Source of the DNA: Lathyrus oleraceus | Taxonomy: Eukaryota; Streptophyta; Magnoliopsida; Fabales; Fabaceae | DNA length: 64,000 nucleotides | Reading direction: 5' to 3' | Assembly (NCBI RefSeq): GCF_024323335.1 | Contig: NC_066584.1 | Coordinates: 270,669,618-270,733,617 of the forward strand | Shown: positions 11,664-25,096 of the stretch, in pieces | Position numbering within the stretch: position 1 is the stretch's first letter | How the letters are laid out: every line of letters begins with the position of its first letter | The notes under the pieces: model-generated | Database searches by the model: none | What the model was told of the DNA's origin: nothing | Seen by the model: the letters and a program-made list of their open reading frames with translations, nothing else | Program-made: the position numbers and the translations under genes

Positions 11664-14600
11664 TTTAGGGGGGTTTTCATTACCTTTAGGTTTATTGACT
11701 AAACCAAAAGTAAACATACAATTCGAGTCTCCATCTAACTTTTATTTGTCCAAAGGAAAGGCTAAAAAGCGAACAAAAGCCAAGTAATAAGTTTTATCAA
11801 ATCAAAAACTAATAAAAATGTCAGAGATCTGGGTAAGGGGGTTCGTTATGAAATGGGAAGGTTTTACACACCCAAAACATCCTTAGTACTCTAAGGGAAC
11901 CCTTTTTGCAAATATGTGTTGTAGGTTGGTATTTGTGAAAATATGTACAAAATATTGGGGGGATGAGAAGAGAATAGATTATATTTACAAATTTTGTTGT
12001 TTGAATGGATGAACCCATTGCCTACGTACCATCACAAAGGTAGGATCAAAACCTCGTAGTTCGGGGTAAAAATTTCAAAGATTGGTGAATTCATTTGACC
12101 AAAAGCCCTAAGGTCTTTTGTTATCAAAGGGATAAAACTCAACCTAAACCAACAATCCACCATGTGAGGAAGGCTTCAACATACTAGTGAGGGGTTAACC
12201 CTATAATAAGTATGGAAGACTTATAATCCAATCACTAAGGATGAGGTGAGATTTACATCGACCACTATGATAACTCAAACCTATGACTAATGTTTTTGAA
12301 AAGTTTTAAAAAGGTGGCCATTGGAACCACAAAAACAACTTAAAGTGAGTTGTATTTACAAGTTAAATTTATTTACAAAATGAAGTCAAAGTAGGGATTA
12401 AGATTTATTCACAATGAGTATTGATGAAAATATTTTGAAAGGTCAAAGCCATAAGGCCTTGGTTTCTAATTTGAAACAGAGTCAAAGTTTGAAAATGATG
12501 TTTGGCTTGGGTTAGATGTGAGGAGAAGAAGAGAAGGGCTAGTCCTAAAGCAATGCAAAGATAAGAGGGAGAAGATAAAACCCTTGGAGTTCCTTTTCTT
12601 GAAATCATAGAGATGATTTAAGATGCTCATTTCCTTTGGATTTAGCACACGATCAAGCAATCACACAATTTAGATTCAAGCTCCTAGGATCTCCATTTGG
12701 CTTGTCTCTCTTAATTTGGCTACTCATGATAATGGTCCTCTTTACTATCTCAAGATGGAATCCCTATCACACAAGAGCAAACATCAAAAAGTTCACAACA
12801 CAATAAGAGGAATGGACAAAGAATGAGTTTAGATGAGAAGTCCTTTAAAGTCAACTTTAAAGTTTTGGCATTCTAAAGGCATGAGGCCTAGTTGCTCTTC
12901 AACAAATTTAGCATTCTAAAGGCATGAGACCTAGTTGCTCTTGAACTCCTTTAAGCATGGGTATGTTCTAATTCTAAGTCCTTTCTCCTTTTTGCATTTG
13001 GTTCACACAAACAAAAACAAAACAAACACAAGATAGCAATATGTTTATATACAATAATGAGCTCAAATGAGCAAAAGAATAATGACATAAACATAAAGTA
13101 TGTGCTCAAGTGAGCCAAACGAAAAGCAATATGAATAAATGAGAAAGAAGTAAATGACATTAAAAGTAAATTGCAAGAAATTAAATGCTCAAATTAAAGT
13201 TAGTAATTAGTATGATTATGTTAGTTTATCATAAGACAATGTAGTGCTATGTTAAGCAATCGTAAGTGGACTAATGTAGTTGTCACGCCTCTTTGAGGCC
13301 GGTCAATAAAACTATAGGCAAATAAACACAAGTTAGAGATCATGATTAGTAAGCCAAGCTCCTAAAACTTGCCATGCCAAAACAAAAGGGGAAGGGCCTT
13401 TATTGGACTTTAGGTTTTTTGCTTGACCAAGAAGCAACCTATCTTGGACACAAAACAACTCACTTGATCTTAGATCAAGTTGAGTTTGGTTTGGATCAAA
13501 GAAGGTTAAACCTCTCATTTGTCAAGACCAAACATAAGACATTAACTCATTGGCCAAATTATGAAAAGAATAGGATGAAGACGAAATGGATGAAAAGAGA
13601 ATTCAAGCATCAAACTCAATTGATCAAAAGTGAACCAAAACATCATCAATCAAGGCTAAACAGAAAAGAAATGAAGATTACAAGTCAACAAGTCAACCAT
13701 ATTTTTTTTTTGGTATTTTTTTGAATTAAAGATAAATGCAAAATAAGGTCAAACCTCAAATTTAATTCAAATCAACTTCAACAAGTCCAATTAAATTCTC
13801 ATAGGTCTAACATGGTCAAACAAACTTTGATAAATTTTCTCAACAATTTTTGAAATCAAAAACTATTTAAAAACAATTAAAAACAATGAAAAATAACACA
13901 ATACGAATTAAAATCTCAAATAAATCTCAAATCAAATAAGAAATTGATGAGACTATTTTTCATTGACTTATCATGATCCATAGGTGTTAGCAAAATATTT
14001 TTGGATTTTTCAAATATCAGAAAGTATTTAAAAATGAATTAAAACTATTAAAAATAAAATAATTCACAAAAAATATTAAATGAAGTCACAAAAATAATTA
14101 AAAATCAAAATATGAAACTAGATTTTTCATGAAATTTTTTGGCATTGGTCTCATATTTTTGTGACTTCAAATAAAATATTTATGAATTTTTGAAAAAACA
14201 ATTACTAAAATTAAAAGAAAATAAAAATAATAGAAAAATCCAACGCCATCAGATCATTTCATTAATTGACGTGTCATGATCAAATGGCTCATAGGCGCGG
14301 ATGCATGGTGATCTCAAGTCAAACGCGTAGCACATGGCATTAAAACAAGTCAACACATGGAATGGCCAAGATTAAAACGTTTAGGCACGATCCAAGGGCT
14401 GGGACTCCAACACGTGGGGATGGTGGTGGAAACCACCATCTTCTTCGGTGATCTAACCATTTCCGGCCACCACGCGCAGGAAAATGAATTGCAATGAAAA
14501 TGAAATGTAAGGACATAAAATGAAGCTAAGGTGATGTACATCACCACTGTAACCATGGATCATCCTCACAGTTCCTATTTAGAGAGAAACGTGAGCTTGA

Positions 14601-16524
14601 AAAACATGGCGTGTCAACTGGAATGGCACGATTTGCACAATTAAGACCACCATTGGCCTGCCTCAAGCATGAGGACTTCAGAAAACCACACAAACCAAAG
14701 AAATTCACATTGTATAACAAGATCTAGATCCAAAAAGTTTGAGGTTCTACCTCTGAAATGAAGCTTCAAATGGCATGAATTCTTCAAGATCTTGATCTGC
14801 CTTTGCTCTGGAAGTGTGATGATGATGATAGGGTAAGGAATTGAGCTTTGAAAATCAACTAATGATGTTGAATTTCAAGCTTGAAAGAGAAAGAGAAAAC
14901 TGAAAATTCCTTTAGTGAGGGTTGGGATTTCAATTTAGCAGCAATTCAGATCTCCACTTGGTTGCCAATTGAATGAGAATGAGCACTTATTTATAGATGA
15001 AATGGATTGCAAGGCATGGTTCCCTCGTGTGCATGAAGTTTGAATCCTCTTTGCATGGGCCTGTACAGGCGCATGTAAGGCCCAATGATGTGTGATGAGC
15101 CATGCTGAACTCAAATGGAATTGAATTGGACGTGTAATTGGAGTGGCATTTGCTTGCACATGAAGTTATAACATAAAATGCCAAAATGAACCTTAATAGA
15201 AAGCTCTTCGAAACTCACACATGGAAAGTCCAAAATATTAATGTGAGTAATGGTTGGAAAGCCCTTGAAATAAGGAACAAAAGTCATGTTGGGAAAAAGT
15301 TCATTTGACAATTGGAAATTTATGAAAACTGGCTGTGAAAGTTTGGGTACAAAACATGTTTAAATCACCCTTTGAAAATTTTCATCAAAAGCAAGCCTCT
15401 TCAAGCCCCTCTGTTTGCATGATGCAAGCTTAAAATGAAAAGACCTCTAACATCAAAGTTGTAGATAGTTTCAAGATGATGAATTTAGACCCAAATTTTG
15501 CAACATTTGGATCTTTCATCAAGAAGTTATGGGCACTTGAAGTTGGGCATTTTTCATATTCAATGACTTAGGTCCAAAGTGACCTATAATGTTTTGTATT
15601 ATCACATGTATTTATTTTAGGATTATGAAATTTTGTCAAACATAACATTTGAAGTAGACATCTTAATATTTCCAATGCATTTGGTCTTACCTCAAAATCA
15701 TAAAAATTAAGGATTTTAGGTCCTGGGGAAGTTGACCCAAAATTAGGGTTTCAATCAAAATGACCTATAATGTTTTGAAATGAATGATGACCTTCCAAGT
15801 TTCAAATGTATTTTTGATGAAAATTAAAGTTGTTCATATGGTTATTAAGAACATTTTTACTCTTGGGGTCATCTTTATTTGACAAACACATCAAAAGTTG
15901 TATCTCAGTAATCTTCAGTTTAGTCAGATGACTTGACTGGTCAACTTTTCAAGGCCAAACTTCCAATCTTGATGAATGAATGATTGAGGATCCTCAAATA
16001 GGCTCATATATGCATAAAATAATGAATGAAATAACTTACCTATATTAAATTTGATCATAGGTTGAGGTTGCTTCATGAGCAAGGCACAGTCAAAGCACGA
16101 TTGAATTAGAGTTTCCTTGGAAAAAAATCCTCAAGCCCTTTGGGTTATCTTGATCAAATTGGCAAATTGAGATACTTGGGAGACATATATGATGATTAGG
16201 AGCTTTGTGGACCATTGTCATGCTTTTTCTGATCTTCATCTAGCCATATAACTGAGCTTAGAAGCCTCTTAGGAGCATAGGAGCACATGATCACTTGAGC
16301 TTCAAAACAAAAAGAGTTAGTGACAAATTTTTGTGCTTTTGGTTAGTAATCAAAATAAGAAAAGAAATCATATACAATACAAGCATGCTTGGTGGTCTCA
16401 AACCACTCACGCAAGTCCCAACCCTAGGGTTAAGGAGCCAAACATGCTATGATCCTTGAGGCAATGCACTTGTGCAACAACATGATGCCATGAGGGATCT
16501 TAGGGTCAAAATTAGGGTCTTACA
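11664..16524 (-). repeat. 3' LTR of Ogre-2
   Basis: On the - strand it begins TGTAAGACCCTAATTTTGAC right after the PPT and extends about 4.86 kb, a length usual for Ogre LTRs. A TATAAATA box lies at 14989-14996 (- strand). Part of it (about 14890-16524) is repeated at 23057-24669 as the 5' LTR remnant. Near 11820-11950 the sequence resembles the conserved 3' portion of the A LTR (GGGTTCG, GGAAGG, GGAACC blocks). It contains no gene. Confidence 0.82.
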
Positions 16525-16537
16525 GATGCCCCTATTT
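16525..16537 (-). promoter_or_regulatory. polypurine tract of Ogre-2
   Basis: On the - strand AAATAGGGGCATC precedes the LTR start TGTAAG. The same tract occurs in element A (35658-35670), and a close variant in B (45912-45924). Confidence 0.85.
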
Positions 16538-16994
16538 AAGGTCATTCTAGCCGGAGATATGAAGGTTAAAATCTTCGTCTCGACGAGGTAGAATGTGCTT
16601 AAATAATAACAAAGAGATGAATTTTTGTCCCTAAGAGACCTCATGATGCAAATGTATGTATGCAAAAATAAAATCTGCATGGTGAATAATTGCCACAAAG
16701 AAAAAAAATCAGGAGAAACTGAAAATCCGTAGGAGTAACGCACTCACTAGGGAAACAGAGACTCTGGGGAAAAGTAAAAACGCGTGAGCAGGCCACGACT
16801 TGGAAACTTGCTGGGAGACACGAAGGGATTCCACGAAAATAAATCGATGGAAAGACTCGAGCTGACGCAAAGATGCGTGTATTGGGGAATATGCCAATAC
16901 ACCAAAACTATCCACAAAGGATACATCGGATAAAAATCTGGACTCATACGGGGATGTCCACAAAGGATTCAGCTGAGGAAGAAACAACGAGATA

Positions 16995-17906
16995 TTACCG
17001 GCTACTGGGTAAGAAACTCAAAGAGAGACATGTTATCAAAGCACCGGTTACTAGGTGAGAAAATAACACGCTTGGGGAGAAAGAATATCTAAGACCGGTA
17101 TAAGGGTGAAAGATATCAATCATCTGAAACATCTGAGGAGGACCCAAAAGGAACATCTCAACTCAGGAGAATCTAACTCCACAGGGGATGAAAAGTCATA
17201 ATAGGGAGCAGAAGGAAGGAACACCAGGGGTACCGGTTACTGGGCATATAATAGGTGACCAACCAGGCGTGAATTGGGAACATATCTAAGACACTCATCA
17301 TCCGAAAGGAGGGATGAAAAAGCAAACTCGACTTACAGGATGGGCATTCGATTCCACAAGGAAATACGAATCTTACTTAACTTGGGAAGAAAAAAGACTT
17401 CAATCGAAGAGCGCATGAGACATATTATCTATTACCGTCATAACGTAGATAACATACTCGCATGGAGGATTATCCACAACTGGTTACTGGGTTAATAAAG
17501 GATAAATCGACTGAAAAGAAAGGACATCGGGATACCGGTTACTGGGTATAAAATGATGACCAATCAGAAGGAGAAACGATCATTACAAAACAAAGGTAAA
17601 CGAAAGATGACTCGCAAGGGATAAATTGCCTAACAAAAGCAATTATCCAAGAGATATATCACCGGTTACTGGGTGGTATACTCAAAAAAGAAGGAATATC
17701 AATACCGGTTACTGGGTAAAGATAACCAACAAATAGAGGATTACATCTACCGGCTACTGGGTAGAACACCACAGAAATAGGACTCACAACTACCGGTTAC
17801 TGGGTAGAAGGCCACAAAAATAGGACTTACAACTACCGGTTACTGGGTAGAAGGCCAAAAAATCCGCTGGGGAAAGGATGAACAATTACTAGTTACTGAG
17901 CAATTG
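16995..17906 (-). repeat. 3' UTR hairpin array of Ogre-2 (GGTTACTG loop)
   Basis: At least ten units share GGTTACTG (+ strand) flanked by short complementary arms. Arms seen on the + strand: TTACC/GGTAA (16995-17012), CACC/GGTG (17042-17057), ATACC/GGTAT (17532-17549), CACC/GGTG (17660-17675) and CAATT/AATTG (17883-17906). Units are irregularly spaced. The surrounding 16538-19400 is otherwise noncoding Ogre 3' UTR with scattered CTGNTGGGGA-like motifs (for example near 18520). Confidence 0.75.
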
Positions 17907-19405
17907 AACAACTAAACCATAGGGAACTGCAGGGGATAACAAAAAGAGGAGTCAATCTAGGAACAAACTAGAAAGACACAATTAAACAAGACTCAACCCG
18001 ATGAGGATATAACTCAGGGGAGTAATTCCATCCCAATACATAATTGGGGTGGAAACTAAAACAATAATCATCCACGAGGATATATGGAGAGATCAGACAC
18101 TTTCTGCCTATGGGGTTGACTCTATATGGAGAGATCAGACACAAACATCTGCTTGGGGAAGAATATTTCACCAATGGCAGGAGATAACAAGCAAAGATAT
18201 ATGGCAAAGAATGCATCATGAATATCTGAATGCTATGATTATGCATGTATATGCAATGATTTATGTATGATTAATGTTTACAGACAGACATATCTAACAC
18301 AAACAGGCTTAAGAGTCATGAACGGACACCCGATGCAACATCTCAAAAAGAAAGGCAAGACCCATAAGAGAAATCAGTTCTGGTGGGGATGCCTCAATGC
18401 TGGCAAACACCGATCACAGCTGGCGACATGCAAAGTCACAGCTTCCGACTGCCGGGGATTTTCCAACAATTCTCGGGGAGAAGTTGTTGAATACGAATAA
18501 GATCCGTCGTAGAAGAAACTCTGTTGGGGAACTTATCAAGGAAGGAGGTGAAACTCCGTGGGGAACAACCGCCAAACAGATACCATCAATCACAACACTC
18601 CCTTCCAATTGCTACAGAGACATCTCTGCTAAGGGGAGAAAGAACAATTGGCTCCGCTGAGGAAGGAAACAACACATCTTCCTCATCATCTCTCACTACT
18701 TAGAAGAAATCTTCAAACACAGAGGGGATACAAATTATCAAACTCAGATCAAGCAAACTTGTAGGGGATGAACTGGAAGTAACCCTCAAAGGAAACTGCA
18801 TGTGCTGAGGCAATCGAAAACGAATCCTTCGTCCATACATGTCATGCTGGGAATGAAAAAGGGAACAAGGCCCTCATCGACTGCTCTAGACAACTTCTTG
18901 CTGAGGAAACCACTGAAAGTTGATGAAGAGGACATAAACATGCCAGAATATGAACAAATGTCTTACCTTTTTGGAAATCGTACTATCCTTGGGAGAGCAC
19001 TAAAGACATTCCATTTATCCTTTTAGTCGTCGTGAATGTTCACTTTTTTTACAACAGTTTATAAAATTTTATTTGTTTAAAACAATTATATTTATCAATT
19101 AAAACATGCAAACATTTGTTAAACAGAAACAAATAAGAGTGCAAAGAATTGGATAAAGGCTCAAATTTATTTCATAGAATGCTACTCCGCAAATGGCGAG
19201 ACTCCATGGATCTTTACAAATTTGAAATTAGTGATATACATGGAAAAGGGCTACATTGAACATAATGACCGTTTCTCTACCAACTCTGAATTCACTGTAT
19301 TTGACGCTTCGGTTGACGATGACTGAGCGAGAATCTTTGACAGATGACAGTTGTAGAACAAAGTCTTGTCAGGAAGCAGTTACTTGCCAAATCCCTAATG
19401 TTTTC

Positions 19406-19556
19406 CTAGATTTCCCCAGGGTGAGGTACTCAATCTAGCGGGATATATATATCCATTTTTTATGTCTCTAACTTTTGCCTAGACCGCCCTTTCGGGGTTT
19501 CAATCCACCGAGACACTCATTTTTGCCTAAGTCGTCCTTTCAGGTTTTCAACTTAG
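19406..19556 (-). other. post-pol hairpin cluster of Ogre-2 (three hairpins)
   Basis: The stems are CTAAG/CTTAG (19527-19531 with 19552-19556), TAGAC with ATCCA (19480-19484 with 19503-19507; in the sense RNA TGGAU/GUCUA with two G:U pairs) and CTAGATT/AATCTAG (19406-19412 with 19432-19438). The first two have an inner C-run/GAA/G-run helix and, on the sense strand, are followed by GGCAAAA; the third is followed by GGAAAA. Confidence 0.7.
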
Positions 19557-19578
19557 CGAGCTATTTTGTTTTTATTTT

Positions 19579-22500
19579 TTAGGCGAAGTATTTCTTGACT
19601 GCATCTGAATTCACAGGACGAGTGAAATCCTCCCCATCCATAGTTGTAAACAACAAAGCACCGCCTGAAAAGGCTCTCTTAACAACATATGAACCTTCAT
19701 AGTTTGGAGTCCACTTGCCCCTGGAATCGGGCGTGAAAGACAAAACTTTCTTGAGCACGAGGTCACCTTCTCGGAACACACGAGGCTTGAACTTCTTATC
19801 AAAGGCTTTCTTCATCCTTTGATGATACAACTGACCATGGCACATGGCAGTTAATCTCTTCTCTTCTATAAAGTTCAACTGGTCATAATGACTCTGAACC
19901 CACTCAGCCTCAGTCAACTTGGCTTCCATCAAGACTCTCATTGATGGGATCTCAACCACTACAGGGAGCACAGTCTCCATGCCATATACGAGAGAGAAAG
20001 GGGTTGCCCCTTTTGAAGTGCGGACGGATGTACGATAGCCATGCAAAGCAAATGGCAGCATCTCATGCCAATCTTTGTACATAACAACCATCTTCTCAAT
20101 AATCTTCTTGATGTTCTTGTTAGCAGCTTCAACAGCCTCATTCATCTTGGGTCTATAGGGAGATGAATTATGATGCGCAATCTTGAACTCACTTCATAGC
20201 TCTTTCATCATCTTGTTGTTCAAGTTAGATCCATTATCAGTAATGATCTTGTCTGGCACACCATATCGGCATATGAGTTGATTCTTGATAAACTTCACGA
20301 CCACCTTCCTGGTCACATTCGCATACGATGCCGCTTCGACCCACTTGGTGAAGTAATCAATAGCTACATGAATAAAATGGTGACCATTAGACGCCTTTGG
20401 CTCAATCATGCCAATCATGTCAATTCCCCACATAGAGAAAGGCCATGGTGAGGAAATAACATTCAGAAGTGTCGGGAGAATATGAATCTTGTCCTCATAA
20501 ATCTGACACCTGTGGCACTTCTTCACATATTTGCAGCAGTCAGACTCCATTGTCAGCCAATAGTAGCCTGCTCTCAACATCTTCTTAGCCATAGCATATC
20601 CATTGGAATGAGTACCAAATGAACCCTCATGGACTTCAGTCATCAACAAGTCTTCTTCGTGTCTATCCACGCATCTGAGCAGAACCATGTCAAAATTCCT
20701 CTTATAAAGCACATCACCATTAAGGTAGAAACTGCCAGATAATCTCCTCAAAGTCTTCTTATCTTTAACAGATGCCCCAGGCGGGTAAGTCTGATAATGA
20801 AGGAAACACTTGATATCATAATACCATGGCTTATCATCTTTCACTTCCTCCACTGCAAACACATGAGCTGGTCTATCCAATCGCATCACGGTAATATTGG
20901 GGACTTTATTCCAATACTTCACTATAATCGTTGAAGCAAGCGTAGCAAGAGCATCTGCCATCTGATTCTCATCTCGAGGAATATGATCGAAGTCAACCTT
21001 AGTAAAGAAAGTTGAAATCCTCCTCGCATAATCTCTATATGGGATGAGGCCAGGCTGTTTCGTCTCTCATTAACCCTTAATCTGATTAACAACCAGGGCC
21101 GAATCACCATAAACATCAAGATGTTTGATCCTAAGATCAATACACTCTTCCAAACCCATAATACAAGCCTCATACTCCGCCATATTATTTGTGCATTTGA
21201 AAGTTAGCCTTGCTGTAAAAGGAAAATGTGTGCCTTGAGGAGTAATAATCACTGCCCCAATACCATTTCCATACTGATTAAAAGCGCCATCGAATACCAT
21301 ACCCCATCGGGAACCAGGCTCTGGCCCTTCATCGAGCGCAGGCTCATCACAATCTTTCATCTTCAAATACAGAATCTCCTCATCAGGGAAGTCGTACTGC
21401 ACAGACTGATAATCTTCAATTGGTTGATGCGCCAGATGGTCAGCCAAGATACTACCTTTAATAGCTTTTTGAGCTCGATACTCAATATCATAGTCAGATA
21501 ACAACATTTGTCAACAGGCAATTCTCCCAGTTAAAGCAGGCTTCTCAAAGATATACTTGATTGGATCCATTTTGGATATCAACCAAGTTGTATGATTCAA
21601 TATATATTGGCGCAGACGCTTAGCAGCCCAAGCCAAAGCACAACATGTCTTCTCAAGCATTGAGTACCGAGACTCACAATCAGTAAACTTCTTACTCAGA
21701 TAGTATATTGCATATTCTTTCTTTCCTGATTCATCTTGCTGACCCAGTACACAACCCATGGAATCATCAAGCACGGTCAAGTACATAATCAATGGTCTCC
21801 CTTCGACAGGCGGAGACAGAATAAGAGGCTCATACAAATACTCTTTGTAACTATCAAAGGCCTTTTGGAAATCCTCGGTCCAATCATGACGCTGATCTTT
21901 CCGAAGGAGCTTGAATATAGGCGCACATGTGGCAGTCATGTGGGATATAAATCTCGAAATGCAATTCAAGCGGCCAAGAAAACCTCGTACTTGCTTCTCA
22001 GTTTTAGGCGTAGGCATCTCTTGTATTGCTTTGACCTTGGCAGGATCAACTTCAATGCCTCTTTCGCTGATAATAAAGCCCAATAACTTGCCGGAACGGA
22101 CTCCAAATGTACACTTGTTCAGATTCAGGCGGAGTTTATACTTCCTCAAACGCTGGAAAAGCTTCAACAAGTGTTCTACATGTTCAACTTCCATTTTCTA
22201 CTTTGCAATCATATCATCAACATACACCTCAATCTCCTTGTGCATCATATCATGAAACAGGGTAGTCATAGCTCGTTGATACGTGGCTCCGGCGTTCTTC
22301 AAACCGAAGGGCATCACTCGATAACAGAATGTTCCCCAAGGTGTGATGAATGTTGTTTTCTCCATATCCTCGGGTGCCATTTTAATCTGATTATAATCGG
22401 AAAATCCGTCCATAAATGAAAATACATTGAATTTAGTTGTATTGTCTACCAACATATCAATGTGTGGTAGAGGAAAGTCATCTTTCGGACTAGTTTTATT

Positions 22501-23056
22501 CAAGTCACGGTATTCCACACACATTCGGACTTTTCCATCTTTCTTAGGCACGGGCACAATATTGGCCACCCATTGAGGATATGTAGAAGTCACCAGAAAC
22601 CCCGCATCAATTTGCTTCTGAACTTCTTCTTTAATCTTCACTGCCATATCAGGATGAGTTCTTCTGAGCTTCTGCTTCACAGGCACACAGTCAGGCTTCA
22701 ACAGCAAGAAATGTTGCACGATATCAGTATCTAGACCAGGCATTTTATCATACGACCAGGCAAAGACGTCGACATATTCTCGTAGCAACTCAATCAACCC
22801 CTTCTTAACAGATTCTTCCAGGAGTGCCCCAATCTTTACTTCACGAATGCAGTCTTCAGACCCCAAGTTGACTGTCTCCAGATTCTCAAGATGTGGCTGA
22901 ATATTCTTCTCCTCGTGCTCAAGCAGACGGGTAATCTCATTAGGAATCTCTTCAACATCATCTTCTTCCGCCTCAAATACAGGGAACTCAAAGTTGGGAG
23001 ATGGTGTTGGATCATTATGTTCAATGGGTTTGATCAACCTGCATAATGATTTTGAG
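19579..23056 (-). pseudogene. pol: Ogre Pol (RT, RNase H, integrase) with in-frame stops
   Basis: One continuous - strand frame encodes a pre-RT segment (IEHNDPTPSPNFEFPVFEAE), RT with VPKKDGKVRMCVEYRDLN and YVDDMIAK, and RNase H (VFDGAF, YGDSALVVNQ). Integrase follows with HEGSFGTH, CKYVKKCHRCQ, WGIDMIGM and TDNGSN. The C-terminus is GKWTPNYEGSYVVKRAF, without a chromodomain. Stops interrupt it near 22198, 21511, 21070 (two adjacent) and 20194; by comparison with the intact Pol of A these replace Trp, Glu and Cys codons and one unclear residue. Protein identity to A is high. The frame starts in LTR sequence (up to 23094) because gag, protease and the intron were lost. Confidence 0.92.
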
Positions 23057-24669
23057 TAAACTGAAAATTCCTTTAGTGAGGGTTGAGATTTCAATTCAGC
23101 AGCAATTCAGATCTCCACTTGGTTTACAATTGAATGATAATGTGCACTCATTTATAGCTAAAATGGATTGCAAGGCATGGTTCCCTCGTGTGCATGAAAT
23201 TTGAATCCTCCTTGCATGCGCCTGTACATGCGCATGTAAGGCCCAATGATGTGTGATGAGCCATGCTGAACTCAAATGGAATTGAATTGGACGTGTAATT
23301 GGAGTGGCATTTGCTTGCACATGAAGTTATAACATGAAATGCCAAAATGAACCTTAATAGAAAGCTCTTCGAAACTCACACATGGAAAGTCCAAAAAAAC
23401 TAATGTGAGTAATGGTTGGAAAGCCCTTGAAATAAGGAACAAAAGTCATGTTGGGCATAAATTCATTTGGCAACTGGAAATTTATGAAAACTGGTTGTGG
23501 AAGTTTGGGTACAAAACATGTTTAAATCACCCTTTGAAAATTTTCATCAAAAGCAAGCCTCTTCAAGCCCCTCTGTTTCCATGATGCAAGCTTCAAATGA
23601 AAAACCCTCAAACATCAAAGTTGTAGATCTTTTCAAGATGATGAATTTAGACCCAAATTTTGCATCATTTTTCATGAAGAAGTTATTGGCACTTGAAGTT
23701 GGGAATTTTTCAAATTCAATGACTTAGGTCCAAAGTGACCTATAATGTTTTGTATTATCACATGTATTTCTTTTAGGATTATGAAATTTTGTCCAACATA
23801 ACATTTGAAGTATACATCTTGAGATTTCCAATTCATTTGGTCTCACCTCAACATTATAAAATTTAAGGAAGTTAGGTCCTTGGGAAGTTGACCCAAAATT
23901 AGGGTTTCAGTCAAAATGACCTATAATGTTTTGAAATGAATGATGACCTTCCAAGTTTAAAATGGATTTTTGATGTACATGAAAGTTGTTCATATGGTTC
24001 TTAAGGACATTTTTAATATTGGGGTAATCTTCATTTGACAAACACATCAAATGTTGTATCTCAGTGATCTTCAGTTTAGTCAGATGACTTGACTAGTCAA
24101 CTTTTCAAGGCCAAGCTTCCAATCTGGATGAATGAATGATTAAGGATCATAAAATAGGCTCATATATGCATAAAATAATTAATGAAAGAACTTCCCTTTA
24201 TTAAATTTGATCATAGGTTGAGGTTGTTTCATGATCAAGGCACAGTCAAAGCACAGTTGAATTAGGGTTTCCTTGGGAAACAATCCTCAAGCCCTTTGGG
24301 TTATCTTGATCAAATTGGAAAATTGAGATACTTGGGAGACATATATGATGATTAGGAGCTTTGTGGACCATTTTCATGCTTTTCCTCATCTTCATCTAGC
24401 CATGTCATTGAGCTTAGGAGCATGGGAGCACATGATCACTTGAGCTTCAAAACAAAAAGAGTTAGTGAAATATTTTTGTGCTTTTGTTTAGTAATCAAAA
24501 TAAGAAAAGCAATAATATAAAATACAAGCATGCTTGGTGGTCTCAAACCACTCACACAAGTCCCAACCCTAGGGTTAAGGAGTCAAACATGCTATGATCC
24601 TTGAGGCAATGCACTTGCGCAACAACATGATGCCATGAGGGATATTAGGGTCAAAATTAGGGTCTTACA
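23057..24669 (-). repeat. truncated 5' LTR of Ogre-2, fused to pol
   Basis: This is a second copy of the region 14890-16524, starting TGTAAGACC on the - strand at 24669. It stops abruptly at about 23057, where pol coding sequence begins. The downstream LTR part, PBS, ORF1, gag and protease have been removed by one or more deletions. Confidence 0.8.
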
Positions 24670-24887
24670 TACCTACAAAAGAAACAGTCTATACATTGAC
24701 ATATTTTTGGTATTTTGGTTAGTAAACAATGAAAAACAAAGTATGATACAATCATATATGCTTGGTGATCTCTCCCAATGCAAACCCAATGAATGAGGGG
24801 TAAGGAGGATGCCAAGGTATGATCCCAATGGTAATGCATATGGTGAGATAACATGAGGGATCATAGGGTCAAAATAGGGGTCTTACA
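24670..24887 (-). repeat. LTR1, distal part (LTR start)
   Basis: It continues LTR1 after the Ogre-2 insertion. On the - strand it begins TGTAAGACCCCTATTTTGAC at 24887, a variant of the Ogre-2 LTR start, and reads through to TACCT at 24670, the TSD shared with 11659-11663. Confidence 0.75.
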
Positions 24888-24889
24888 AT

Positions 24890-25096
24890 AAGTACCGTGC
24901 AAAGCTCAATGAGTTGGTGGAGTTCTGCAATTGGGCGGTTGAGGACATGCCGTGGAAGCTGAGGGATGCAATTGAAGAACTGAATGAGGATATCACCTAT
25001 CATGCTATAATCAGCTTCATCATGCTTTGTAGATAATTATTAAGAAGGTTCAAGATGGAGTTGGAAGAACTTCAAGCCATAAAGCATGCAGCTTAA
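24890..25096 (+). pseudogene. C-terminal fragment of Ogre ORF1 (element G)
   Basis: The + frame reads KYRAKLNELVEFCNWAVEDMPWKLRDA and ends ELQAIKHAA before TAA, with one internal stop (CR*LLRRFK). It is followed after about 270 bp by gag, the ORF1-gag order of Ogre elements. The N-terminal part is cut off by the LTR1 boundary at 24887. ORF1 is a protein of unknown function. The assignment rests on position and a general resemblance that I recall, so it is moderate. Confidence 0.55.

Larger units (their letters stand above)
11664..24669 (-). mobile_element. degenerate Ogre element 'Ogre-2' (- strand)
   Basis: On the - strand it runs from a partial 5' LTR (24669-23057) through pol (23056-19579), a long 3' UTR and a PPT into a 3' LTR (16524-11664). 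The right flank begins TACCT (24670-24674) and the same 5 bases stand at 11659-11663, giving a TSD. The left terminus lacks a clear CA end, so that boundary is approximate. The rest of the 5' LTR, the PBS, ORF1, gag and protease are missing. Pol has several in-frame stops, so this is an old, dead copy. Confidence 0.82.

Noticed and set aside
13374..13724. 116-codon frame within the Ogre-2 LTR
   Set aside because: It lies in AT-rich LTR sequence, is of low complexity, has no Gag, Pol or host-protein features, and other short frames overlap it.
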